NCBI GenBank assembly: GCA_019683665.1
Contig: JADGIB010000017.1
Span: forward strand, 1-23,637
Reading direction: 5' to 3'
From: Solirubrobacteraceae bacterium
Lineage (GTDB): Bacteria; Actinomycetota; Thermoleophilia; Solirubrobacterales; Solirubrobacteraceae
Length of the DNA: 23,637 bases
Shown here: one piece after another, positions 1 to 6,107 of the stretch
Layout: each line of letters opens with the position of its first letter
How positions within the stretch are numbered: the stretch's first letter is position 1
Program-made: the position numbers and the translations under genes
Notes under the pieces: generated by a model
What the model was told of the DNA's origin: nothing
The model's database searches: none
What the model saw: only the letters and a program-made list of their open reading frames with translations

Positions 1-155
1 CGGGCCGCGCCGGGGGCCGGGGGGGCCGCCGGCGCGGCGCCCGGGACCGGGGCGTCCGGGCCGCCGGAGCCGTCGTCGTCGCCGCACCCGGCGGCGAGGG
101 CGGCGACGGCCAGGGCGAGCGCCGGCGCGCCACGGGGGTTCAGGCGGCGCAGCAT
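1..155 (-). CDS. Lipoprotein, N-terminal part (runs off left edge)
   Basis: Reading leftward from an ATG at 155-153 gives 51 codons with no stop before the window ends. The product begins with a basic n-region (MLRRLNPRG) and an Ala/Leu-rich hydrophobic core. A lipobox L-A-A-G-C follows, placing the lipidated cysteine at residue 24. After it comes an acidic GDDDGSGG stretch and then a Pro/Ala-rich linker, as in many actinobacterial lipoproteins that tether an outer domain to the membrane. The functional domain lies outside the window, so no role can be given. The gene is divergent from the riboswitch-controlled hydrolase at 403. The lipobox makes a real N-terminus likely even though so little is present. 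Confidence 0.7.
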   Translation of the reverse strand, partial: MLRRLNPRGAPALALAVAALAAGCGDDDGSGGPDAPVPGAAPAAPPAPGAA

Positions 156-211
156 CGGCCGATGACGGTACCGACAGACACGGCCCCGGCCGCAGCGTCC
201 GGGCCGGTACC

Positions 212-217
212 CATAAT
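212..217 (+). promoter_or_regulatory. Candidate -10 box for the riboswitch transcript
   Basis: CATAAT matches TATAAT at five of six positions in a very GC-rich setting. It would start a transcript near 224, shortly before the riboswitch aptamer. No good -35 is visible. The opposite strand of the same AT-richer patch also carries TTGCAC followed by an AT-rich stretch, and could serve the divergent lipoprotein gene. Confidence 0.35.
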
Positions 218-255
218 CGCGGTGCATCAGACCGTGCAACCTGGTACGGTCCCGC

Positions 256-393
256 GACCAAGAACGCCGAATCTCCCGCCCAGCGGGAGACCGGGGGACC
301 CAATGTTGTTGGGGCGAATCGCCGCGATCACCCGTGGCGAGGCGCCGGCTCTTTCCGCGCCAGCCCGTCAGCTAACCCCGGAGGCCGACGAAA
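256..393 (+). promoter_or_regulatory. c-di-AMP riboswitch (ydaO/yuaA family)
   Basis: The conserved blocks of the ydaO/yuaA aptamer appear in order: GCCGAATC at 266-273, CGGGGGACCCA at 292-302, TGGGGCGAATC at 310-320, and the diagnostic CCCGTCAGCTAACCCCGGAG at 364-383. The variable arms between them form GC-rich hairpins, for example TCTCCCGC with GCGGGAGA at 273-290. The family binds cyclic di-AMP, and in actinobacteria it commonly precedes cell-wall hydrolase genes, as here. The ribosome-binding site AAAGAGG (391-397) directly follows the aptamer, and the GTG start is at 403. This leaves no room for a separate terminator, so control of translation initiation is plausible (inference). Outer edges are approximate. 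Confidence 0.9.
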
Positions 394-402
394 GAGGTAG
401 CT

Positions 403-1020
403 GTGCGGGCACGAGCCCTGACGACGTCAATCCTGAGCATCATCGCCCTGGGTGCGGGGGCATCCGCCGCCACCGCGGCGAAGACCGCCCAGAAGGCCCA
501 GACTCCGGCGCTTCCCCCGTCCACGGCGCAGGCCACGACGACGACCACGCCCGGCGGCGGCGCCGCGTACGGCGTCGACCCGACGAAGACGCCGGAGATG
601 CCGAAGGCGGTCGTGATCGACGGCCTCGCCCATCCGCCGGCGGAGGCGCCGATCGAGGTCAAGCAGGCGATCTGGGCCGGCAACGAGATCGTCGGCAAGC
701 CGTACAAGTACGGCGGCGGCCACGCCCGCCTGCGCGACACGGGCTACGACTGCTCGGGCACGGTCTCCTACGCGCTCATCAACGGCGGCCTCATGGAGGG
801 CACGCCGCTCGACTCGACCTCCTTCATGAAGTGGGGGCTGCCGGGCGAGGGCGAGTGGGTCACCGTCTACACGAACCCGTCCCACGCCTACGTCGTGATC
901 GCGGGCCTGCGCCTCGACACGAGCGCCGCGGGCGACCCGTCGGGCAACAAGGGCCCGCAGTGGCGCCCGACGCTGCGCAGCACGAAGGGCTTCAAGGCCC
1001 GCCACCCCGAGGGCTTCTAG
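403..1020 (+). CDS. Secreted NlpC/P60-type cell-wall hydrolase
   Basis: This is a 205-residue exported protein, with an N-terminal signal-like segment (about 1-26) followed by a Thr/Pro/Ala-rich linker to about residue 58. The C-terminal half resembles the NlpC/P60 papain-like peptidase fold. It has the entry motif GKPYKYGGGH (98-107), then GYDCSG with the likely nucleophile Cys117, and NPSHAYVVI with the likely His161. The third polar residue is not obvious. Such enzymes cut peptide stems of peptidoglycan outside the membrane. The GTG start is set by AAAGAGG five bases upstream. The c-di-AMP riboswitch in its leader links it to turgor and wall homeostasis. A structured repeat begins on the base after its stop. 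The family call is good, but the exact bond cleaved is unknown. Confidence 0.85.
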   Translation: MRARALTTSILSIIALGAGASAATAAKTAQKAQTPALPPSTAQATTTTTPGGGAAYGVDPTKTPEMPKAVVIDGLAHPPAEAPIEVKQAIWAGNEIVGKPYKYGGGHARLRDTGYDCSGTVSYALINGGLMEGTPLDSTSFMKWGLPGEGEWVTVYTNPSHAYVVIAGLRLDTSAAGDPSGNKGPQWRPTLRSTKGFKARHPEGF

Positions 1021-1068
1021 GGAGGCGCCGGCCCAGGGGCCGGGTCTCCTCAGCGGGTGTCGCCCTCC
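1021..1068 (+). repeat. Structured intergenic element, copy A
   Basis: This begins on the first base after the hydrolase stop. The closing stem GGAGGCG (1021-1027) pairs with CGCC-C-TCC (1061-1068), with one bulged C. Inside is the shared core CCGGCCC-A-GGGG-CCGGGT-CTCC-TCAGCGG. The core recurs at 3148-3190 and 14927-14975 with different but still pairing outer stems. It could act as a terminator, a processing signal or a regulatory RNA. There is no U-tract. Confidence 0.6.
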
Positions 1069-1158
1069 GGCGGGCACCCGCGACGCCTGCCCGAACCCGC
1101 TCCCCCGAGCGGGTGCGCCGCCTGGGCGAGCACCCGCTGCGGGCACCCGAGCCCGCAG
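1053..1158 (+). other. Array of three hairpins upstream of pspA
   Basis: Three perfect or near-perfect hairpins follow one another. The first is GCGGGTG (1053-1059) with CACCCGC (1075-1081), with an inner CGCC/GGCG. The second is ACCCGCTC (1095-1102) with GAGCGGGT (1107-1114). The third is CTGCGGGC (1137-1144) with GCCCGCAG (1151-1158). The octamer AGCGGGTG occurs at 1052 and 1108, and its complement CACCCGCT at 1131, so alternative long-range pairings exist. The first hairpin also competes with the closing stem of copy A. No gene is seen in this stretch. Confidence 0.6.
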
Positions 1159-1176
1159 GGCGGGCGGTTCCCCGAG

Positions 1177-1182
1177 TACGCT
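1177..1182 (+). promoter_or_regulatory. Candidate -10 box for pspA
   Basis: TACGCT lies 35 bases before the pspA start, giving a short leader that contains the strong AGGAGG ribosome site at 1208-1213. No convincing -35 is seen. The same hexamer occurs before the topoisomerase gene at 18035. Confidence 0.35.
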
Positions 1183-1217
1183 GGGCGGAGCACGCGACGC
1201 GCGGACAGGAGGCAGAG

Positions 1218-1964
1218 ATGGCCGGCACCAGTGGCCGCTTCACCACGATCATCAAGGCGAAGATCAACAAGCTGCTTGATCGCGCCGAGGACCCCGGCGA
1301 GACGCTCGACTACAGCTACCAGAAGCAGCTCGAGCTCCTCCAGAACGTCAAGAAGGGGATCGCGGAGGTCGTCACCTCCAAGAAGCGGCTCCAGATGCAG
1401 GCCGACAAGCTCCAGCAGCAGGTCGTCAAGCTGGACACGCAGGCCCGCCAGGCGCTCGCCGCCGGCAAGGAGGACCTCGCCCGCCTCGCGCTCGAGCGCA
1501 AGCAGCTGGCCCAGACCGAGCTGCAGTCGCTCGACGCCCAGGTCCAGGAGCTCGAGGCCGAGCAGCAGCGCCTCGTCGAGTCCGAGCAGAAGCTGCGCAC
1601 GAAGATCGAGACCTTCCGGACGAAGAAGGAGGTCATCAAGGCGCAGTACTCGGCCGCGGAGGCGCGGGTGCGGATCTCCGAGGCGGCCACCGGCGTCGGC
1701 GAGGAGATGGCCGACGTCGGCCTGGCGATGCAGCGCGCGCTCGACAAGACCGAGGACATGAAGGCGCGCGCGAACGCCGTCGAGGAGCTCGAGGCGGCCG
1801 GGACGTTCGACGACCTCACCGCGCTGGGCGCCGGCCAGGACGACATCGAGCGCCAGCTCCAGGAGCTGACGAGCCAGAGCCAGGTCGACGACGAGCTCGC
1901 GCGGATGAAGGCCGAGCTCGGCTCCGGGGGCGGCACGGGCGAGCTCGGGGAGGGCCGGTCGTGA
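1218..1964 (+). CDS. pspA: PspA/IM30-family phage-shock protein
   Basis: This 248-residue protein is almost entirely helical and charged, with long heptad-like stretches (about 25-190) typical of the PspA/IM30/Vipp1 family. These ESCRT-III-like proteins polymerise on the inner face of the cytoplasmic membrane and limit proton leakage. The N-terminal segment (FTTIIKAKINKLLDRAEDP) matches the amphipathic membrane-binding start followed by the conserved AEDP turn. The C-terminus is a Gly-rich tail. The ATG is chosen because AGGAGG precedes it by four bases and the family start fits exactly. The open frame continuing further upstream is a GC artefact. Its stop overlaps the pspAA start as GTGA, implying coupled translation. 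Confidence 0.95.
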   Translation: MAGTSGRFTTIIKAKINKLLDRAEDPGETLDYSYQKQLELLQNVKKGIAEVVTSKKRLQMQADKLQQQVVKLDTQARQALAAGKEDLARLALERKQLAQTELQSLDAQVQELEAEQQRLVESEQKLRTKIETFRTKKEVIKAQYSAAEARVRISEAATGVGEEMADVGLAMQRALDKTEDMKARANAVEELEAAGTFDDLTALGAGQDDIERQLQELTSQSQVDDELARMKAELGSGGGTGELGEGRS

Positions 1965-2239
1965 TCGTCCGGATCTCGACGGAGGGGCAGTACGACCTGC
2001 CCGAGCGCTTCCACGCCGAGCTCAACGAGCTGGACAACCGCGTCGTCGCCGCCGTCGAGGCCGACGACGAGGCCGCCTACCGCGCGTCGTTCGGCGCGCT
2101 GCTGGACTTCGTGCGCGCGAACGGCACCCCGCTGGAGGGGGACGACCTGCGCGAGTCCGACCTCATCATCCCGCCGCCGGACCTGACGCTCGCCGAGGCC
2201 GAGCGCGAGTTCACCGGCGACGGCCTCCTGCCCGACTGA
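1961..2239 (+). CDS. pspAA: PspA-associated protein PspAA
   Basis: This 92-residue acidic protein begins MIVRISTEGQYDLP and contains LNELDNRVVAAVEADDEAAY, followed by GTPLEGDDL and DLIIPPPDLTLAEA. This is the pattern of the small PspAA domain found beside PspA in actinobacteria and archaea. The role is not well defined, but genomic association with PspA suggests a partner or regulator of the membrane-stress oligomer. The GTG start overlaps the pspA stop by four bases, so the two are almost certainly co-translated. The broken gene at 2256 follows after 16 bases with no obvious ribosome site. Recognition is by motif pattern from memory and is fairly secure given the context. Confidence 0.88.
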   Translation: MIVRISTEGQYDLPERFHAELNELDNRVVAAVEADDEAAYRASFGALLDFVRANGTPLEGDDLRESDLIIPPPDLTLAEAEREFTGDGLLPD

Positions 2240-2255
2240 CCGACCCATCGCACGG

Positions 2256-3118
2256 ATGCGCCTGATCACCGCCGTCTGCGCCGCGGCCGCCTGCCTGGCC
2301 GCGGCCCCCGCCGCCCTCGCGGCCGAGTCGAGGACCGAGACCGCGAGCTCCGGCCCGGTCACGGCCACGCTCACGTACACGCTCCAGGACGAGTTCACCG
2401 CGACCGACATCCGGCTGGCGGTCACGCGCGACGGGACGCCCGCCGCGGTCGCCGCCGACGGGCAGGTCCTCGCCGGCTGCGGCGAGCGCTGCGCGGGCGC
2501 CGTGCCGGTCGGCGGGATCGAGGGGAGCGAGCAGCCGTCGCTCACGCTCGCCGACCTGACCGGCGACGGCGACCCCGAGGTCATCGTCGACCTCTACACG
2601 CGGGGGCGCACTGCTGCTCGATCTCGGCGATCTACGGCTGGGACCCGGCGACGTCGACCTACCGGCACACGATCCGGTTCTGGGGCGACCCGGGCTACCA
2701 GCTGGCCACGCTCGGCGGGCCCGGGCAGGAGCTCGTCACCGCCGACTCCCGCTTCGCGTACGCGTTCTGCGCCTACGCGTGCTCGGCGATGCCGACGATC
2801 GTCTACCGCTACGAGGGCTTCCGCCTCGTCGACGTCAGCCGGCAGTACCCGCAGCTGCTGCGCGGCGAGGCGCGGGACCTGCGCACGTCGATCCGCCAGG
2901 CGGCGCGCCGCTCCGACCGGCAGGTCATCCGCGGCCTGCTGCCGGCCCTGTGCGCCGACCTCTACCGCCTCGGCGAGGGCGCGGCCTGCCGCCGCGAGCT
3001 GGCCCTCGCGAAGCGCCGCGGCTGGCTGCGCAAGAGCGGCGCCGGCGACGTCTGGCCCGCCGGCAGGCGCTACATCCCGAAGGTCATGCGCTTCCTGAAG
3101 CGCACCGGCTACCGGTAG
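2256..3118 (+). pseudogene. Secreted FG-GAP-like protein, interrupted by a -1 frameshift
   Basis: The first frame encodes a signal peptide (MRLITAVCAAAACLAAAPAALAA, cleavage after about residue 23). A beta-rich domain follows, ending in ADLTGDGDPEVIVDLYTRG, which resembles a Ca-binding FG-GAP/VCBS blade. At the G-run 2602-2606 the sense frame is lost. Adding one base would join it to the next frame, which reads AHCCSISAIYGWDPAT and stays open to a TAG at 3116-3118. The restored product would be about 287 residues. Without it, frame one continues as an Arg/Ser-rich nonsense tail to 3098. Either the gene is decayed, or the five-G run is a sequencing error, or it slips. Function is unknown. Its place after pspAA suggests an envelope role. 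Confidence 0.8.
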
Positions 3119-3147
3119 GCGGGCGCACCGCGGGTCTCGCCCTCCAA

Positions 3148-3190
3148 GGGAACCGGCCCCCGGGGCGCGGGTCTCCGGTGAGCGGTTCCC
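3148..3190 (+). repeat. Structured intergenic element, copy B
   Basis: GGGAACCG (3148-3155) and CGGTTCCC (3183-3190) form a perfect eight-pair closing stem. The interior carries CCGGCCC, CGGGG, CGGGTCTCC and GAGCGG, matching the core of the copies at 1021 and 14927. It lies between two convergent genes and ends on the base next to the pspAB stop (3191). A terminator role for either strand is possible. Confidence 0.55.
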
Positions 3191-3766
3191 CTAGATGGGG
3201 ACGCCCCAGAGCGGGAACCAGCGCTCCAGCTCGGGCTCGATCGGCAGCTCGCCGTCGATCTGCGCCTTGATCTGCAGCTCGCGCTCGACCGAGCGCTGCT
3301 GGTCGCCCGGGGCGGGCGCGAACGGGTACCAGGTGCCCCGCTTGACGTTGTAGATGAAGTACACGGGCCGGCCCCGGCCGTCCTCGAAGGCGAAGACGGC
3401 GGCCAGGACGCGGTCGCCGTAGCCGCCGAGCTGGAGCGCCTCGTACACGGCGTTGATCGCGACGACCAGGTCCTCGACGTCGGGGTCGCGGACGATCATC
3501 CAGCGGTAGCCGAACGTGTCGTCGGTCGTCTCGACGCTCGTGCCGGTCTCCTGGCCGGTCGAGCGGACGACCTCCTCCATGTCGCGCACGATCTGGGCGA
3601 AGTCGGCGGTGGCCAGCGGCTGGAAGACGATCGCGGCCACGCCGCGGGTCCGCACCGCGTGGGCGGTCTCCAGCGTCACGTAGGCGGTCGACATCGCGAA
3701 GAGGCGGTCGCGGGCCGCGGGGGCCGCCGCCCGGCGGCGGCCCAGCAGTGCGTCGAGGAAGCCCAT
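3191..3766 (-). CDS. pspAB: PspA-associated protein PspAB
   Basis: This is a 191-residue soluble protein starting MGFLDALLGRRRAA and then alternating strands and helices. Recognisable segments are AMSTAYVTLETAH, FGYRWMIVRDPDVEDLVVAINAV, VYFIYNVKRGTWYPFAP and a terminal LPIEPELERWFPLWGVPI. I recognise this as the PspAB family that accompanies htpX and pspA in actinobacteria. Its biochemical function is not known. The ATG at 3766 lies 13 bases after the htpX stop, with AAGGGAG as ribosome site, so it is the second gene of an htpX-pspAB operon. The operon is transcribed toward pspA-pspAA, making a two-armed envelope-stress cluster. Confidence 0.85.
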   Translation of the reverse strand: MGFLDALLGRRRAAAPAARDRLFAMSTAYVTLETAHAVRTRGVAAIVFQPLATADFAQIVRDMEEVVRSTGQETGTSVETTDDTFGYRWMIVRDPDVEDLVVAINAVYEALQLGGYGDRVLAAVFAFEDGRGRPVYFIYNVKRGTWYPFAPAPGDQQRSVERELQIKAQIDGELPIEPELERWFPLWGVPI

Positions 3767-3779
3767 GCTCCCTTGCAGC

Positions 3780-4691
3780 CTACGCGGCCAGCGTGCCCTG
3801 CAGCTGCTGCTCGAGGCGCTGCAGGCGGGCGATCCGCTGCTCGACCGGCGGGTGCGTCGAGAACAGGTTCGCGATCGAGCTCTTCGCGCTCGCCGGGATG
3901 ATGAAGAACGCGTTCATCTCCTGGGCGGCGCGCAGGTCGCGCTGCGGCACGCGCTGCATCTGGCCGGAGATCTTCAGCAGCGCCGACGCGAGCGCGCTCG
4001 GGCGGCCGGTGAGGACCGCGGCGCCGCGGTCGGCCGCGAACTCGCGGTAGCGCGACAGCGCCTGCATGAGGAAGAACGAGACGACGTAGACGACCATCGA
4101 GACGAGCAGCACGACCAGGAAGCCGGGGCCGTCCTCGTCGTCGCTGCCGTGGTGGTGGCCGCCGCCGAACAGGAACCCGAACTGGAGCATCATCGACGCG
4201 ACCGCGGCGCCGAACGACGCGAGCGTCATGACCATCACGTCGCGGTTGGCGACGTGCGACAGCTCGTGGGCCATGACGCCCTCGAGCTCAGCGGGCGTCA
4301 GCAGCTCCATGATGCCGGTCGTGGCGCACACCGTCGCGGCCTTCTGCGACCGGCCCATCGCGAACGCGTTGGGCATCGGGGTGTCGATCACGGCGATCGT
4401 CGGCTTCGGCAGGTCGGCCTGCACGCAGAGCCGCTCGACCATCGCGTGCAGCTCGGGCGCCTGCTGCGGCGTCACCTTCCTGGCGCCCATCGACGCGAGC
4501 GCGATCTTGTCGGAGGTGAACACCTGCAGCGCGAACAGGCCCGCCGCGGCGACGAGGATGACGACGAAGCTCGCGCCGGCCGCGAACAGCACGCCGATCA
4601 GGACGAGGTAGACCGCCCCGAGCAGGAACATCGTGATGAGCATCCGGGCCTGGAGCCCGGTGTCCTTGCCGAACGAGGTGCGCGATGCCAT
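3780..4691 (-). CDS. htpX: HtpX membrane zinc metalloprotease (M48)
   Basis: This is a 303-residue integral membrane protease for quality control of membrane proteins. Two transmembrane helices lie near residues 17-38 and 41-58, and two more around 152-175 and 190-212. The zinc site is HELSH (142-146), and Glu217 in RYREFAADRGA is the third ligand. A Gly-His rich loop (GGGHHHGSDDEDG) sits between the second pair of helices. I chose ATG 4691. A TTG at 4730 would add 13 unlike residues. CACACT seven bases before the ATG and the lack of a ribosome site suggest a leaderless start, and a TTGACG lies further up at 4730-4725. It is followed by pspAB. HtpX controlled together with Psp proteins fits membrane-stress repair. 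Confidence 0.93.
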   Translation of the reverse strand: MASRTSFGKDTGLQARMLITMFLLGAVYLVLIGVLFAAGASFVVILVAAAGLFALQVFTSDKIALASMGARKVTPQQAPELHAMVERLCVQADLPKPTIAVIDTPMPNAFAMGRSQKAATVCATTGIMELLTPAELEGVMAHELSHVANRDVMVMTLASFGAAVASMMLQFGFLFGGGHHHGSDDEDGPGFLVVLLVSMVVYVVSFFLMQALSRYREFAADRGAAVLTGRPSALASALLKISGQMQRVPQRDLRAAQEMNAFFIIPASAKSSIANLFSTHPPVEQRIARLQRLEQQLQGTLAA

Positions 4692-4799
4692 GGCCCGGAG
4701 TGTGGCCGAAATCGGTAAAGCGCGCGTCAAGCCCGGGGCCGCGGAGGCTGGGCGGCCGCTTGCACGATCTCCGGGGCGCTGCTGCTAGACAGATGGGCC

Positions 4800-4822
4800 G
4801 CCGGCCGTGCGCGACGGCCGGC
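4800..4822 (+). other. Perfect hairpin upstream of the M23 peptidase
   Basis: GCCGGCCGT (4800-4808) and ACGGCCGGC (4814-4822) are exact complements around a GCGCG loop. The hairpin lies in the htpX/M23 divergent region, 20 bases before the preferred GTG start. It could be an operator for the divergent pair or a leader hairpin. No partner copy is seen elsewhere in the window. Confidence 0.5.
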
Positions 4823-4842
4823 TCGACGTACGCATCCCGCCC

Positions 4843-6072
4843 GTGAGACTCCGCCTGCTTCTCCTCAGCGCGCTGGCGCTGCTGCCCTTCGGCCTGTGGG
4901 CGCTCTCGCCCCTGGTCACGACCGCGGCGACGCCGCGCACGCTCAACGAGGTCGAGGAGAAGATCCAGGAGAAGGAGCGCCAGCTCAACCGGGCCAAGGG
5001 GACCGAGCGGGTGCTGACGAGCGACATCTCCCGCTACACGGCGCGCATCGGCGAGCTGCAGGAGCGGATCACGTCGCTGCACCGCCGCCAGGTCGAACTG
5101 CAGGCCGACCTCGACCGCAAGCGCGCCGAGCTCGTGCGCATCCAGGAGGACCTGCGCGAGGAGCGGGCCCGCCTGACGCGGCTGAAGGCCCGGCTCGCCG
5201 CCGCGCGCGAGGCGCTCGCCGAGCGGCTCGTCGAGCTCTACAAGTCCGACCCGCCGGACCTCATCACCGTCGTCCTCGACTCGGCCGACTTCTCCGACCT
5301 CATGGAGCGCGGCGAGTTCCTGCGCCGCATCTCGGAGGCCGACCGGCAGATCCTCGAGCGCGTGCGCGCCGCCAAGCGCGAGTCGGAGGAGACGACGCAG
5401 CGGCTCGCCGCCCTCGAGCGGCGCCAGCAGCGCGTCGCCGCCGCCGTCCTCGAGCGCCGCAACGAGGTCGCCGGCGTCAAGGCGGAGCTCGTCGAGGCGC
5501 GCACCGGCTACGAGCGAACCCGGGCGAGCAAGCGCGCGACGCTGCGCAAGGTCCGCGCGCACCGCCACGAGATCGAGGACGACCTCGGCGAGCTGCACGA
5601 GGTCCAGGCCCGCATCCAGGCGCGCCTGGCCCAGGTCGCGGCCGGCGAGGGCTCGTCGGGCACGCTGCCGGCCGGCCCGATCAGGCCGGGCAGCGGCGGC
5701 ATGGTGTGGCCGGTCAACGGGCCGATCACCTCGCCGTTCTGCGAGGCCCGCTCGTGGGAGTCCTGCCATCCCGGCATCGACATCGGCGTCCCGTCGGGCA
5801 CGCCGATCCGCGCCGTCTCCTCGGGCCGCGTCGTCCTCATGCAGCCCGAGTCGGCGTCCGGCGGCTACGGGAACTTCACCTGCATCCAGCACACCGCGTC
5901 GATGTCGAGCTGCTACGCGCACCAGTCGCGCTTCGCCACCTCGATGGGCGCGAGCGTGAGCCAGGGCCAGATCATCGGGTACGTCGGGTGCACCGGCCGC
6001 TGCTTCGGCGACCACCTGCACTTCGAGATCCGCATCAACGGCGCGGTCACGAACCCGATGAACTACCTGTAG
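4843..6072 (+). CDS. Coiled-coil M23 (LytM) peptidase, EnvC/PcsB-like layout
   Basis: From GTG 4843 the product has 409 residues. A signal peptide (VRLRLLLLSALALLPFG...) comes first. Long charged coiled coils span about 32-270, then a short Gly/Pro linker, then a C-terminal M23 peptidase domain. The zinc ligands are visible: His309 and Asp313 in HPGIDIG, and the HLH at 391-393 in GDHLHFEIR. Several cysteines (in FCEARSWESCH, FTCIQH, SSCYAH, GCTGRC) could form disulfides outside the cell. M23 enzymes cut peptidoglycan cross-bridges, and the coiled-coil layout resembles division-linked EnvC or PcsB. A GTG at 4807 is possible, but it lies inside a perfect hairpin and would put 12 polar residues before the signal peptide. 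lgt follows 35 bases later. Confidence 0.88.
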   Translation: MRLRLLLLSALALLPFGLWALSPLVTTAATPRTLNEVEEKIQEKERQLNRAKGTERVLTSDISRYTARIGELQERITSLHRRQVELQADLDRKRAELVRIQEDLREERARLTRLKARLAAAREALAERLVELYKSDPPDLITVVLDSADFSDLMERGEFLRRISEADRQILERVRAAKRESEETTQRLAALERRQQRVAAAVLERRNEVAGVKAELVEARTGYERTRASKRATLRKVRAHRHEIEDDLGELHEVQARIQARLAQVAAGEGSSGTLPAGPIRPGSGGMVWPVNGPITSPFCEARSWESCHPGIDIGVPSGTPIRAVSSGRVVLMQPESASGGYGNFTCIQHTASMSSCYAHQSRFATSMGASVSQGQIIGYVGCTGRCFGDHLHFEIRINGAVTNPMNYL

Positions 6073-6093
6073 CGGTGTAGCCGGGCGCTCCCG

Positions 6094-6099
6094 TACCCT
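6094..6099 (+). promoter_or_regulatory. Start-proximal -10 box of lgt
   Basis: TACCCT is eight bases before the GTG start of lgt, and no ribosome-binding site is seen. The geometry predicts transcription beginning at or very near the start codon (leaderless mRNA). Confidence 0.45.
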
Positions 6100-6107
6100 C
6101 AGCGGCC

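Noticed and set aside
162..1217. Long open frame running upstream of pspA in the same frame
   Set aside because: It crosses the riboswitch and the hydrolase gene and is rich in Arg, Gly and Pro, as expected of a chance frame at this GC content. The pspA start is fixed by AGGAGG and the family N-terminus.
4692..4730. TTG start extending htpX by 13 residues
   Set aside because: The added residues do not fit the family start, the TTG is part of a TTGACG promoter-like hexamer, and the ATG at 4691 gives the standard length.
6094..6104. CCCTCAGCGG before lgt as a fourth copy of the structured element
   Set aside because: Only a ten-base match. The GGCCC/GGGG core and the closing stem are missing, and the site is better explained as a -10 box and start region.
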